From: Planctomyces sp.
GTDB taxonomy: Bacteria; Planctomycetota; Planctomycetia; Planctomycetales; Planctomycetaceae
Assembly (NCBI GenBank): GCA_019636235.1
Contig: JAHBXW010000010.1
Location: 1-64,000 of the forward strand
DNA: 64,000 bases
Direction: 5' to 3'
Part shown: positions 30,275 to 40,297 of the stretch, one piece after another
How positions within the stretch are numbered: position 1 is the stretch's first letter
Layout of the letters: every line of letters begins with the position of its first letter
Made by a program: the position numbers and the translations under genes
The notes under the pieces: model-generated
What the model was told of the DNA's origin: nothing
Seen by the model: the letters and a program-made list of their open reading frames with translations, nothing else
Database searches by the model: none

Positions 30275-31261
30275 ATGCATATGCCCGTCGTGGAGACGAC
30301 TCGAACGAAGTCCCGGCGCCGCAAGCGGAAGTTCTCGACCGAAGTGCCCCAGGCGCCGAAGCCCGCCCTGCAGAGCGAAGCCGCCGCGGAGCGCTCGGTC
30401 GTGCTGGAGAGCTTCTACCGCGACCAGTTGAAGTGGAAGAACGTCGACTGGATCGTGCTGGTATGGATGGTCGGCATGCACGTGGGAGCGCTGGCCGCGC
30501 CGTTCTTCTTCACCTGGTCGGCGCTGGGCGTCACGGCGGTGTTGCACTGGCTGACGTGCAGCATCGGCATCTGCCTGTGCTACCACCGCTGCCTGTCGCA
30601 CCGTTCGCTGAAACTGCGTCAGCCGTCGCGGTTTTTCGCGCTGCTCGCGGGGGTGATTTCGGGCGAGGGCTCGCCGCTGATGTGGGCGGGCGTGCACCGC
30701 ATCCACCATGCGCGGTCGGACCAGGACGGCGACCCGCATTCGCCGCTGGAAGGCACGTTCTGGTCGCACATCCTGTGGCTGTTCGTGCTGCATGACCCGA
30801 AGACGCGGGACATGATGAACCGGCGGTTCTGCCCGGACCTCGCGAAAGACAAGCTGCTGGTGTTCTTCGACCGCACCTACGGGATGTGGATCATCGGCAC
30901 GGGCGTGGTCCTGTACGCGCTGGGCGGCCTGCCCTGGCTGCTGTGGGGCCTGTGCGTGCGGATGGTGCTGGCGTACCACAGCACGTGGTTCGTGAATTCG
31001 GCGACGCACCTGTGGGGCTATCGCAACTATCAGACGAAGGACGAATCGCGGAACCTGTGGTGGGTGGCGCTGTTCGCCTATGGCGAGGGCTGGCACAACA
31101 ACCACCACGCCCATCCGCGGCTGGCCCGCGCGGGACATCGCTGGTGGGAGGTCGACATGACCTGGTGGTCGATCCGGTTCCTGCAGTTGATCGGCCAGGC
31201 CACCGACGTCGACGACCGCATCCCCGTGGAGGGCGCGGAATCGACGGAGCACGACCTGTAA
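30275..31261 (+). CDS. Acyl-CoA-type fatty acid desaturase
   Basis: The 328-residue membrane di-iron enzyme would introduce a double bond into acyl chains, probably at delta-9. The three histidine boxes are present: HRCLSH (104-109), HRIHH (141-145) and WHNNHH (273-278), with the extra histidine segment NSATHLWG near 241. Hydrophobic segments flank them (DWIVLVWMVGMHVGALAAPFF, MWIIGTGVVLYALGGLPWLLWG). The first ~45 residues are basic and alanine-rich without a domain. The electron donor is not encoded nearby. A regulator gene and candidate operator repeats lie just upstream, and a strong terminator follows. Confidence 0.94.
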   Translation: MHMPVVETTRTKSRRRKRKFSTEVPQAPKPALQSEAAAERSVVLESFYRDQLKWKNVDWIVLVWMVGMHVGALAAPFFFTWSALGVTAVLHWLTCSIGICLCYHRCLSHRSLKLRQPSRFFALLAGVISGEGSPLMWAGVHRIHHARSDQDGDPHSPLEGTFWSHILWLFVLHDPKTRDMMNRRFCPDLAKDKLLVFFDRTYGMWIIGTGVVLYALGGLPWLLWGLCVRMVLAYHSTWFVNSATHLWGYRNYQTKDESRNLWWVALFAYGEGWHNNHHAHPRLARAGHRWWEVDMTWWSIRFLQLIGQATDVDDRIPVEGAESTEHDL

Positions 31262-31290
31262 GCCGCGCTTCAGGAAAGCCGCCAAAACAC

Positions 31291-31330
31291 AACGCCGGAC
31301 GCCCGCCACTGCGCGGCCGTCCGGCGTTTT
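31291..31330. terminator. Bidirectional hairpin terminator
   Basis: A perfect 11-bp stem, AACGCCGGACG paired with CGTCCGGCGTT, encloses a 16-base loop. Right of the stem a TT continues the T-run for rightward transcripts, and AA-rich bases on the left give a T-run for leftward ones. It sits between the convergent desaturase and deiodinase-fusion genes. Confidence 0.75.
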
Positions 31331-31345
31331 GCGTTTCCGGGCCAG

Positions 31346-33895
31346 CTACTTCGAACTCGACTGCGCCGACTCCGCCGGCGGCTCGAAGTGCTCGAACACG
31401 TTCTCCCGCTCGAGCTGAAGCTGGAACGTGTCCGACACCTTGGTCATGAACTGGCAGCGGGCGATCCACCAGATCGCGTCGATCGCCCGCTCGCGACCCA
31501 GCGCCTCGACCAGCGCCTCGAAGTCGGCGTCCGAGACGGCCCAGGGCGTCCGTGTCATCTTCGAGGCCATCGCGAACGCGGCCCGCTCGGCCGGCGCGAA
31601 CTCGCTCCAGTTCCCATCCGCCATCCGCCGCGTGCGATCGGAGATCTGGTCCCTGGAGAGGCCGCCGACCTCCATCAGCATTTCGCAGTGACCCATGCAG
31701 TAAAAGCACCGCAGGTCGCGCGTCACCACCCAGAACACGCTCTCCTCGAACGCACGGTCCTGATGGGCCTCGTTCCCGAACACCCGCAGGCACTTGATCC
31801 ATGCCGGACCGATCGTCGGCTGACGACCGATCACCAGCCGGCTCCAGCGGATCCGCAGCGGCCGGTTGGGGTTGTACAGGCCGGTCGGCAGCCGGGCGAT
31901 CATCTCCTCCCACGTCGGGATGTCGATCCGCGCCTCGCGGTCGCGCTGCTGTTCCAGCCGATCCTGCAGGGCGTCGAAGTTGAAGTCGATCCACACTGGA
32001 CGCGGGATGTCCGGGCCGGATGCCGCCGGGAGTTCGGGACGCGCCGCCTGCTGGACCAGCGAACCGCCGGGCGTCGATTCCGGGGACTGAAAACGGACCT
32101 CCGCCGGAGGCAGGGGGCCGTCGGACTCCAGCGGCAGCGCCAGCGCATGCACCAGCCGGTCCTGGAAATTGGCATACGCGGTCAGCAGCACCAGCCCGAC
32201 AAGCCGGTCGTCCCCCAGGTCCGCGCGCAGTTTGGCGACCTGCTCATCGGTCAGGTCGCGCGCGGCCAGCGAGGCCTGAGCAGCATACGCCGTGATTCGC
32301 CGCTCCTGTTCGCTGAGCGCCGGCCAGTCGCCGGAATTCAAGGCCCCTAGGTCCGACTCCGACAGCCCGGCCGCCCGCAGCTCGGCGTCCGCGTAGGCCA
32401 GCCCGTAAGCGCTGCGGTTCACGCTCGCCACCGCCCGCCGGATCAATCCCCGCTCCCGCGGAGTGAACTCCGGCGTCGTCCGGCAGGCGAAGTCGAGTTC
32501 CAGCATCGCGGCCGTCGTGTGCGGCAGCGTCGCGGCCAGTCCCCGCGCCCAATTGGGCAGCCGCGGTTGCGCCTCCGCCTCGGGCAGCCCGGCCCAGGCC
32601 TCTTCATCGCTGAGGAGCGGAACGCGCGGTTGGGCATGCGAAACCGGGCCGGCGTCCGGAGCGCCCGACGGCAGGGACTGATCGAGGAGCGTCATCACGA
32701 GCGCCTGTTCCATTTCCCCCGCTTTGAAGCCGAACGGCCCGCGGCCTCCCTTATACGCAACCCGGCCGGTGCGATCGATGACATACAGCCTCGCCGGCAT
32801 GCCGCTGTAGGCATGGCCAACCGAGTCCTGCGCATCGTCGACGAGCAGCGGCATGCCATACTTCAGCCGAGCCTGACATTGCTGGGCGACGGCCTGCCGT
32901 TCAGCGTAGGTCTTTGGCTGAGCGACGGCGACGCCCACGCGATCGTTGGACTGCATCTGCCAGCCGTCCGTGGGATGCGCTTCGCGGACGTAGACCGCGA
33001 GAAACTCCGCCTGATCGCCGAACCGCTCCCGCACCCGCTCGACATCCGGATACATCGAGCGGAACGGGCCGCAGGTGAAGTTGCCGAAGACGAGCACGAT
33101 CGGCTTCGATCCGAACAGGCCCGACAGCCGCACCCGGCGGTCGCCGCCGACCGTCTCCAGTTCAAAATCCGGCGCCGGATCGCCGACGGCCGGGCCCTCC
33201 TGCATGGAACCCACGTCCCCGCTGAAGAATCCCTGCAGCAGGCGCTCCTGCGTCGGCTCATCGCCCGGGAGGAACCCGGCCGTCATGCCTTCCAGCCACA
33301 GGTCGCGGAGCGTGTCGGAGGTGACGTCCTCGCTCCCCTGCGCGGCCTTGTCGAAAAAGGCCAGCCATTCCTCGCGCGACAGCCGTCCATCCCCCGAAGG
33401 ATCGATCTTCCGGAACATCCGGTTCGCCAGGTACGCGTATCGCACCCAGGGATTGCCTTCGCTCCAGTCGAGATCAATCGGCGTGATGCGGCCGTCGCGG
33501 TCGCGGTCCAGCCGGTCGAACAGCGGACGCGGGCCCAGAAACTGGTCCGCCGCGATTCCGGAGTCCGCCGGAACTCCGTGTTTGTCCGCCAGCCAGGCCC
33601 AGCCATAGGGCGATTCGCCGTCCCGGAACCAGCCTTCGCCGGCGCCCATCCGCGAGCCTTTGAGGATCGCGAGATACATGCGGACGGCTTCCGGCGGCGT
33701 CGCGTCCGCGTATTGCTGCTCCAACTCCTCGACGGTTCGGCCTTCGAGATCGGCGGCGGCCGGCGCGTCCGGCTGCCGGTCCGGAATCGCGGCCTCGGAC
33801 GCTGCGTCATCAGCTGCCGCTTTGTGCAGAGTCGACTGCGCCAGCATGAAACACCCCAGCCAGAACGAAAGGGTCAACGAAACTCGAAAACGCAT
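31346..33895 (-). CDS. Secreted EF-hand / deiodinase-type redoxin / AhpD-like fusion protein
   Basis: The 849-residue product has a signal peptide (LTLSFWLGCFMLAQS). Two EF-hand calcium loops follow: residues 130-141 (D130, D132, D134, G135, D141) and 165-176 (D165, D169, G170, E176). A thioredoxin-fold domain of the iodothyronine-deiodinase family spans about 236-420, with FGNFTCGPFRSMYPDVE placing Cys275 where animal enzymes have selenocysteine, and YVREAHPTDGWQM after it. The C-terminal ~400 residues contain two regions like carboxymuconolactone decarboxylase/AhpD: one around PEFTPRERGLIRRAVASVNRS and one with RCFYCMGHCEML near residue 730. A periplasmic redox role is likely; no substrate can be assigned. 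Confidence 0.88.
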   Translation of the reverse strand: MRFRVSLTLSFWLGCFMLAQSTLHKAAADDAASEAAIPDRQPDAPAAADLEGRTVEELEQQYADATPPEAVRMYLAILKGSRMGAGEGWFRDGESPYGWAWLADKHGVPADSGIAADQFLGPRPLFDRLDRDRDGRITPIDLDWSEGNPWVRYAYLANRMFRKIDPSGDGRLSREEWLAFFDKAAQGSEDVTSDTLRDLWLEGMTAGFLPGDEPTQERLLQGFFSGDVGSMQEGPAVGDPAPDFELETVGGDRRVRLSGLFGSKPIVLVFGNFTCGPFRSMYPDVERVRERFGDQAEFLAVYVREAHPTDGWQMQSNDRVGVAVAQPKTYAERQAVAQQCQARLKYGMPLLVDDAQDSVGHAYSGMPARLYVIDRTGRVAYKGGRGPFGFKAGEMEQALVMTLLDQSLPSGAPDAGPVSHAQPRVPLLSDEEAWAGLPEAEAQPRLPNWARGLAATLPHTTAAMLELDFACRTTPEFTPRERGLIRRAVASVNRSAYGLAYADAELRAAGLSESDLGALNSGDWPALSEQERRITAYAAQASLAARDLTDEQVAKLRADLGDDRLVGLVLLTAYANFQDRLVHALALPLESDGPLPPAEVRFQSPESTPGGSLVQQAARPELPAASGPDIPRPVWIDFNFDALQDRLEQQRDREARIDIPTWEEMIARLPTGLYNPNRPLRIRWSRLVIGRQPTIGPAWIKCLRVFGNEAHQDRAFEESVFWVVTRDLRCFYCMGHCEMLMEVGGLSRDQISDRTRRMADGNWSEFAPAERAAFAMASKMTRTPWAVSDADFEALVEALGRERAIDAIWWIARCQFMTKVSDTFQLQLERENVFEHFEPPAESAQSSSK

Positions 33896-33933
33896 GTGCG
33901 GGTCTCCCCAAAGGAATCCAGATAACAGGGGAA

Positions 33934-34347
33934 TCAGGGCAGCATGTGGCGGAACACCGTCAACACTGGATCCGTGCCGACCATGTAGGCCACCTGCTTC
34001 TCACGTGGCTTGCCGTCCGACTCCTCGAGAGTCAGCCGGACCTTGGCGATCAGGTTGGCGTCCTGAGCAAGCGGATTGGGCAGGATTTCAAAGTCGACCA
34101 GCCGCGCTCCGCCTGACCAGTCGAGGTCCTGGACGACGACCGAGGGCGTCGCCGCGCGGACGTCGTCGGGGCTCAGGCCGCTTTTCCAACTGTCCAGAAC
34201 CGATGCCAGCGTTTCCTGGGCCACTTCGACGCGGACGGGAGCATTGCCATGACCGCAGCCCGGAAGCAGGGTCAGCGCCAGGCAACCGCCCAGCAACGCG
34301 CCAATCAAGAACCGCAGGGGAACATTCCGCATTGCAATGCTTCTCAT
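33934..34347 (-). CDS. Small lipoprotein of unknown function
   Basis: The 137-residue product has a lipoprotein signal peptide with lipobox LLPGC near residues 27-31, giving a lipid-anchored mature protein of about 107 residues. The mature part is compact (VAQETLASVLDSWKSGLSPDDV, VQDLDWSGGARLVDFEIL, KVRLTLEESDGKPREKQVAYMVGTDPVLTVFR). It lies 79 bases downstream of the DUF1559 gene on the same strand, a pairing often seen in planctomycetes. The function is unknown. Confidence 0.85.
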   Translation of the reverse strand: MRSIAMRNVPLRFLIGALLGGCLALTLLPGCGHGNAPVRVEVAQETLASVLDSWKSGLSPDDVRAATPSVVVQDLDWSGGARLVDFEILPNPLAQDANLIAKVRLTLEESDGKPREKQVAYMVGTDPVLTVFRHMLP

Positions 34348-34426
34348 GGGACTGTCATCCAGTGTGATTTCAGGAAGGGCGGGGAGGCCGCGCTGGCGGC
34401 CCGCCGCCGAAATGCGATCGAAACGC

Positions 34427-35383
<957 letters not shown>

Positions 35384-35714
35384 GGGATGCATTCCTGAGG
35401 ACAAATGAATGGAAACAGCAGCTCGCCGCTGCGAATGCAGCCGGCGCGAATGGAATCGCGGGCGCGCTTCCGCTCGGGAAGTCGCGCTGCGGGATGCGCG
35501 GCAGCACGCTCGTGCGGGCGGAAGGCCGCGTCGGGATCAGCTGGCATTCCGCGGCAGTCGCGGACAGCGTCCCGGCGCAGCCACGACCCGGCGGTCGGAG
35601 CGGTCAGCGCGCGGCGGATCAAACAGAGACGATCGCGGGCCGTCGGACGGGCACAAGCGGAGCGCGCGAAATGCGAGCACGCAGGCCGTCAGCGGCGACG
35701 GATCCAGGGAGGCG
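35384..35714. other. Intergenic region upstream of the DUF1559 gene
   Basis: This gap lies between the stop of the small secreted-protein gene and the start of the DUF1559 gene, both leftward. I see no gene, repeat or clear terminator. The short frames crossing it are arginine-rich and look non-coding. Confidence 0.4.
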
Positions 35715-36158
35715 TCACGCCGTCGGCGGGCGGAGAATCGCGGGCAAATAACCATCCCGCGCATGCATCCCGGACTCGCGCTCCCGATCCCGGACCGGGC
35801 CGGTCAGGGGCAGCTCCGGATTCCCGAAAGCCGCCAGCAGCGGGTCGTGCCCACGTTGCAGCTCGGGGGACGAGGGCGGCACGGCCGGGGCGGAGGGCTG
35901 ATTGCGACAGCCCGGTCCGCGACAGGGCCGGCGCTGATCCGGCTGCGGCGTCGCGGCGCCGGAAGCGTGCGCGGCGGCGACAACTTCCGCCGCGTCGGCC
36001 TCCGTCATGCCTGAGTGCAGCAGGTAGTCGCCGCAGGTCGCGTCCGCTCGGCTGGCGGCGCCGAGCGTCAGGACCACGAGGAAACAGGCCGTGCGTCGCG
36101 CGCGGACATTTCCCGCGAGTCGCGTCCTGGCCAGTCGATCGCCCCCGTCAGCCGTCAC
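35715..36158 (-). CDS. Small secreted planctomycete-type cysteine protein
   Basis: The product is 147 residues from GTG 36158. After a basic N-terminus there is a signal-peptide core (ACFLVVLTLGAASRADA) with the mature protein beginning TCGDYLLH. A proline-rich section with the pair RRPCRGPGCRNQ follows, and the C-terminus ends GYLPAILRPPTA. From memory, this pattern (CGDYL after the signal peptide, a C-x-GP-x-C motif, and a short RPP near the end) recurs in small planctomycete proteins of unknown function; I could not verify that by search. The mature part has two or three cysteines and no known fold. The start codon is uncertain. Confidence 0.6.
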   Translation of the reverse strand: MTADGGDRLARTRLAGNVRARRTACFLVVLTLGAASRADATCGDYLLHSGMTEADAAEVVAAAHASGAATPQPDQRRPCRGPGCRNQPSAPAVPPSSPELQRGHDPLLAAFGNPELPLTGPVRDRERESGMHARDGYLPAILRPPTA

Positions 36159-36461
36159 AACGTCACCGCCCGATGAAACCTTCAGGCCTGTTCGCCGATG
36201 CGCGGTTCGCGCCCGCGATCAGACCTGACGTTAACGATGAGATTACGCACGCGAGGATTTCGCCGTCAAGACGCTGGCATCCAACCTTCGGGCGCGGCCG
36301 TGGGAGGGCGCGGAGCGTCGAACCGCGCCGCGAAGCTGCTGCCCGGAACCGAAATCTGACACAATGCCCGGTCGTCGCCGACGCCGGAAAAGTCGGGGCC
36401 ACGCGTCGCCGCAGGCCGGGCCGGTCTGCGATCGTCCTCCTTCGACCGCCAGCGAGGATCC
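36159..36461. other. Divergent intergenic region
   Basis: This gap separates the leftward small secreted-protein gene from the rightward exonuclease gene. It includes an AT-richer stretch near 36225-36250 (GACGTTAACGATGAGATTAC) that might be promoter sequence. I see no RNA gene or repeat. Confidence 0.35.
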
Positions 36462-37283
36462 ATGAAATCCGATCCCACCGACGTCGGCTATTTCGTCTTC
36501 GACATCGAAGCCATCGCCGACGGCCATCTCGTTTCCAGCCTGAAGTATCCGGGACAGGGTTTGATGCCGCAGGACGCGGTGAAGCGATTCCGGGCGGAAC
36601 TTCTGGAAACGACCGGCAAGGACGTGTTCCCGCCGACGTACGTGCTGCCCATCTCGATCGCCGTGGCCAAGGTGAGCCGCGAGCATCGGCTGCTGGACGT
36701 CTGCGTGCTGGACGATCCCGCCTACCGTCCGCACGTCATGACGCGGCTGTTCTGGCAGGGCTGGCGGCACTATGGCCGGCCGGTGCTGGTTACGTTCAAC
36801 GGCCGCGGCTACGACCTGCCGGTCCTGGAATACGCGGCGTACCGTTACGGGATGTCGCTGCCGGACTGGTTCAACGTGAACGCGCCGACCTACGAGCAAA
36901 GCCGGAACCGGTACAACACGCGGTCGCATCTGGACCTGGTGGACCTGTTCTCCAACTTCGGCGCGACGCGCGTCAACGGCGGGCTGAACCTCATGGCGCG
37001 GCTGATCGGCAAGCCGGGCAAGACCGGCGTCGATGGCTCGCAGGTGCAGGACATGTACGACGCGGGGCAGACGGCCGAGATCAACGACTACTGCCGCTGC
37101 GACGTGCTGGACACGTACTTCGTCTTCCTGCGGACGCGCGTGCTGCTGGGCCGGCTGACGCTGGAACAGGAGCAGGAACTGGTGGAGGAAGCGAAGCGGT
37201 GGATCGCGGAGCGCGCGGGGGAGGTCCGGGCGTTCTCGCATTATCTCGAGAACTGGGGGGACTGGAGTCCGCCGGAGGACTGA
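36462..37283 (+). CDS. DEDDy-type 3'-5' exonuclease (PolB-like exonuclease domain)
   Basis: The 273-residue product is a stand-alone exonuclease domain like that of family B DNA polymerases. The metal-binding residues are visible: Asp14 and Glu16 in [10 protein letters not shown], Asp118 in [14 protein letters not shown], and Tyr210 with Asp214 in [15 protein letters not shown], which makes it the DEDDy subclass. [14 protein letters not shown] near 155-168 is also typical of this group. No polymerase domain is fused and no replication gene is adjacent. It probably trims 3' ends of DNA or RNA; the substrate is unknown. It converges on the ketoacyl-synthase homologue, 11 bases away. Confidence 0.9.
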   Translation: MKSDPTDVGYFVFDIEAIADGHLVSSLKYPGQGLMPQDAVKRFRAELLETTGKDVFPPTYVLPISIAVAKVSREHRLLDVCVLDDPAYRPHVMTRLFWQGWRHYGRPVLVTFNGRGYDLPVLEYAAYRYGMSLPDWFNVNAPTYEQSRNRYNTRSHLDLVDLFSNFGATRVNGGLNLMARLIGKPGKTGVDGSQVQDMYDAGQTAEINDYCRCDVLDTYFVFLRTRVLLGRLTLEQEQELVEEAKRWIAERAGEVRAFSHYLENWGDWSPPED

Positions 37284-37294
37284 CGCCGCGCGCC

Positions 37295-38614
37295 TCAGGG
37301 CGCGAGCGCCTCGAACACCGTCGCGCTGGCCTGGCCGGCCCGCGTGAAGTTGATCTTCAGGAACGTCTTCGAAGCGACCGGCACGAAGTCCTGTGTCACG
37401 TTCAAACGGCAGGCCGGGTCGGGCTCCTCGCAATTCAGCGTCGGCGGCGCGACCCCTTCCGCGGCGGCCAAAAGCGACGCGGCCGCTTCCAGCGTACCGC
37501 AGCCCGCGCCCGAATTGCCCGTATAGCCTTTCAGACCGGCGACGGGGATCCGACCGGCGAGGTCGCCGAACACGTCCCAGATCGCTTCCGCCTCGACGTG
37601 ATCCGAGGCGACGTCTCCCGTGCCGTGCGCGCTGATGTGGCCGATGTCGCCCGGCGCCAGTCCCGCGTCCTCGAGCGCCGACCGCATCGCGTTGACGAGC
37701 GCCGTGCGGGCCCGCGGCCGTCCGTCCCGGTCCAGTGCACAGGACGATCCGCCCCCCAGAAGCCGTCCATAGATCCGCACGCCGCGGGCGCGGGCATGCG
37801 CTTCCTCTTCGAGAATCATGCAGCCCGCGCCTTCGCCGATCGCCTGGCCATTGCGATGGGCGTCGAACGGGCGGCAGCTCCGCCCGGGATCATCCGCGGT
37901 CCCGATGGCGTCCCACAGCCGGGCATGCATCGCCCGGATCGGATGCAGCCGCGTGCCCGTCGCCCCGGTGATCATCGCGTCCGCGGCCCCGCGGCGCAGG
38001 ATCCGCAGGGACTCGGTCAGCACCACGTTCGAGGACGCCTCATCCAGCGTCAGCGAGTTGCTGGGCCCCCGGGCATCGGCGTAAATCGCGATGTGGCAGG
38101 CCGGCATGTTGGGCAGGTACTTGAGCATCCACAGCGGCTCCATTTTGGCGAAGCCGTTTTCGCCCCAGCGTTCGAAATGGAACTGCCGGGTGTCGTCGGT
38201 GCAGGCCCAGCAGGCGTCCTGCAGGTCCTCGGGCGGGGAGAAGATCAGGTTCGCGCCGTATTCGACGCCGATCCGCTCCGGGTCGACCGTGCCGCGGATG
38301 CCCGATTCCGCGAGAGCCAGCGACGCGGCGGCCGCCGCCATCTGGATGTCGCGGCTCATCACCTTGAGGCTCTTGCGGAGGTCCTTCAGATAGACCTTCT
38401 TGATCGTCTCGTCGTTGAAGTCCTTGACCTCGCCGCCGATGCCCCGCGAGACGTTCGAGCATTCGAACTGCTCCACCGGGGCGACGCCGGAACGCCGCTC
38501 TCGAATGGCGTTCCAGAACGCCTCGCGCCCGATTCCGCAGGGACTCAGAATGCCCAGCCCGGTGATGACCACCTGGCGGGAGCGGTAACTGTCTGTACTC
38601 ATCGAACGATTCAC
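37295..38614 (-). CDS. Beta-ketoacyl-ACP synthase homologue lacking the catalytic cysteine
   Basis: The 439-residue product aligns with FabF/KAS II throughout: VVITGLGILSPCGIGREAFW, the central RSCRPFDAHRNGQAIGEGAGCMILE and the C-terminal LKINFTRAGQASATVFEA. The nucleophile site differs. Where active enzymes have DTACSS this protein has LDEASS, with Ala193 in place of the cysteine. The first histidine is kept (His330 in SAHGTGD), as is Lys362, but the second histidine is replaced by Asn367 (LKGYTGNSG). The pattern resembles chain-length-factor or decarboxylating partner subunits and argues against condensation activity on its own. No active ketosynthase, ACP or other fatty-acid synthesis gene is adjacent. 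Confidence 0.88.
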   Translation of the reverse strand: MNRSMSTDSYRSRQVVITGLGILSPCGIGREAFWNAIRERRSGVAPVEQFECSNVSRGIGGEVKDFNDETIKKVYLKDLRKSLKVMSRDIQMAAAAASLALAESGIRGTVDPERIGVEYGANLIFSPPEDLQDACWACTDDTRQFHFERWGENGFAKMEPLWMLKYLPNMPACHIAIYADARGPSNSLTLDEASSNVVLTESLRILRRGAADAMITGATGTRLHPIRAMHARLWDAIGTADDPGRSCRPFDAHRNGQAIGEGAGCMILEEEAHARARGVRIYGRLLGGGSSCALDRDGRPRARTALVNAMRSALEDAGLAPGDIGHISAHGTGDVASDHVEAEAIWDVFGDLAGRIPVAGLKGYTGNSGAGCGTLEAAASLLAAAEGVAPPTLNCEEPDPACRLNVTQDFVPVASKTFLKINFTRAGQASATVFEALAP

Positions 38615-38959
38615 CCAGCCGATTGCCGGACGGTCTGAGGGGAGACTCCGCGTTCGCGCGCCGGGGCGGTCCGCACCCGGGGGGAATCAGCGACAGCGCG
38701 ATGTTCGTCGCGCGCCGTTCGGCGGCCCCCGCGGGCCGGCAGTTCCTGCGCCGACCGCCGGCGCCGCCGGCCTCGACCGTAATCCGAAATTCTGTTCTTC
38801 GGCGTCGCACGTTCCGACGCCGCATCGCAACCTAACCCGGGAATAGCAGAGACGTTCGCACGAAACTTTGCAACCGAACTGTATCCCCGGGGAGCCGGGC
38901 GCGTCCCGTCCCGCTGGAATTGTCGGCAACCGCGCCGCCCCCGACGCAGCCGGAATCCC
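38615..38959. other. Intergenic region between accC and the ketoacyl-synthase homologue
   Basis: Both flanking genes run leftward, so this gap should hold the end of the accC transcript and perhaps a promoter for the synthase homologue. It has several GC-rich inverted stretches but no hairpin with a T-run. No gene or RNA was recognised. Confidence 0.4.
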
Positions 38960-40297
38960 CTACCAGGTCCGTTCGACGAACTTTGTGTCGCCGGTCGCAT
39001 CAATGAACGTGGGGTGGTTGATGATCTTCTGCAGGATCGGAATCGTCGTCTTGATTCCCTCGACGACGAACTCGGACAGCGCCCGGCGCAGCGTCGTGAT
39101 CGCCTCCGTGCGGTTCGCCCGGTGCACGATCAGCTTGCCGATCATCGAATCGTAATTCGGCGGAACCCGGTATCCCTCATGGACATGGCTGTCCCAGCGG
39201 ACCCCCGCGCCCCCCGGAATCCGCAGCCGGGTGATCGTTCCCGGGCAGCCCCGGAAGCCCTCGTCCGGGTCTTCCGCGTTGATCCGGACTTCGATCGCAT
39301 GCCCCGTCGTCGTGATGTCCTTCTGCTTGAACGCCAGCTTCTCGCCGGCGGCGACGCGGATCTGCTCCTTGATGAGGTCGACGCCGGTGACTTCCTCGGT
39401 GACAGGATGTTCGACCTGGATACGCGCGTTGACCTCGATGAAATAGAAGTTGAAGTCGGCGTCGACCAGAAACTCGCAGGTCCCGGCGTTGGTGTAGCCG
39501 GCGGCCTTCACCAGCCGCACCGCGGCCTTGCAGATTTCCTCGCGGACGTCCTTGGGCAGGTTCGGGGCGGGGCTTTCCTCGATCAGTTTCTGGTGTTTGC
39601 GCTGCATCGTGCAGTCGCGTTCCCAGAGATGCACGACGTTGCCGTGCTGATCGGCCAGGATCTGCACTTCGACATGCCGGGGCCGGTCGACGTAGCGCTC
39701 GATGTAGACGCCGGCGTTCTTGAAGGCCTTCTCGGCCTCCGCCGAAGCGTTCTTCAATTCCGCCCGCAGGCTGACTTCATTCATCGCGGGCCGGATGCCC
39801 TTGCCGCCGCCCCCGGCCGTCGCCTTGATCAGCACGGGGTAACCGATGTCCGCGGCGACGCGGATGGCGTCCTCCTCGGATTCGATGAGCCCCTCGGAAC
39901 CGGGGACGAGCGGGACCTTGTTCTCCTTCGCGAGCTTCTTGGCGGCGACCTTGTCCCCCAGCAGGTTCATGGCCTCATGCGGAGGGCCGACGAACTCGAT
40001 CTTCGAGTCCCGGCAGACTTCCGCAAAATGAGCGTTCTCCGCCAGGAAGCCGTACCCGGGGTGGATGGCCTGCACATTGCCCAGCTCGGCCGCGCTGATG
40101 ATCCGGTCGATCTTCAGGTAGCTTTCGGTCGACTGGGCGGGGCCGATGCAGTAGGCCTCGTTCGCCAGCGACAGGTAATGCGCGCCGCGGTCGGCCTCGC
40201 TGAATACGGCCACGGTTTCAATGCCCAGCTCTTTGCAGGCGCGCATGACGCGGAGGGCGATTTCGCCGCGGTTGGCAATCAGAATCCGCTGGAACAC
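38960..40297 (-). CDS. accC: Biotin carboxylase subunit of acetyl-CoA carboxylase
   Basis: The 445-residue product carboxylates biotin on its carrier protein using ATP and bicarbonate, the first half of malonyl-CoA synthesis. Visible features are [24 protein letters not shown], the [17 protein letters not shown] segment, the ATP-grasp glycine loop [14 protein letters not shown], the biotin carboxylase signature around [20 protein letters not shown] and [13 protein letters not shown]. The start is GTG 40297, which follows AAGGA at 6 bases; the frame is open further upstream without family similarity. The biotin carrier gene accB, usually directly upstream, is absent here. Confidence 0.95.
   Translation of the reverse strand: MFQRILIANRGEIALRVMRACKELGIETVAVFSEADRGAHYLSLANEAYCIGPAQSTESYLKIDRIISAAELGNVQAIHPGYGFLAENAHFAEVCRDSKIEFVGPPHEAMNLLGDKVAAKKLAKENKVPLVPGSEGLIESEEDAIRVAADIGYPVLIKATAGGGGKGIRPAMNEVSLRAELKNASAEAEKAFKNAGVYIERYVDRPRHVEVQILADQHGNVVHLWERDCTMQRKHQKLIEESPAPNLPKDVREEICKAAVRLVKAAGYTNAGTCEFLVDADFNFYFIEVNARIQVEHPVTEEVTGVDLIKEQIRVAAGEKLAFKQKDITTTGHAIEVRINAEDPDEGFRGCPGTITRLRIPGGAGVRWDSHVHEGYRVPPNYDSMIGKLIVHRANRTEAITTLRRALSEFVVEGIKTTIPILQKIINHPTFIDATGDTKFVERTW

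Noticed and set aside
35405-38638. A 1,077-codon open frame on the forward strand
   Set aside because: It overlaps four supported genes in other frames, and the translation shows no signal peptide, domain or sensible composition.
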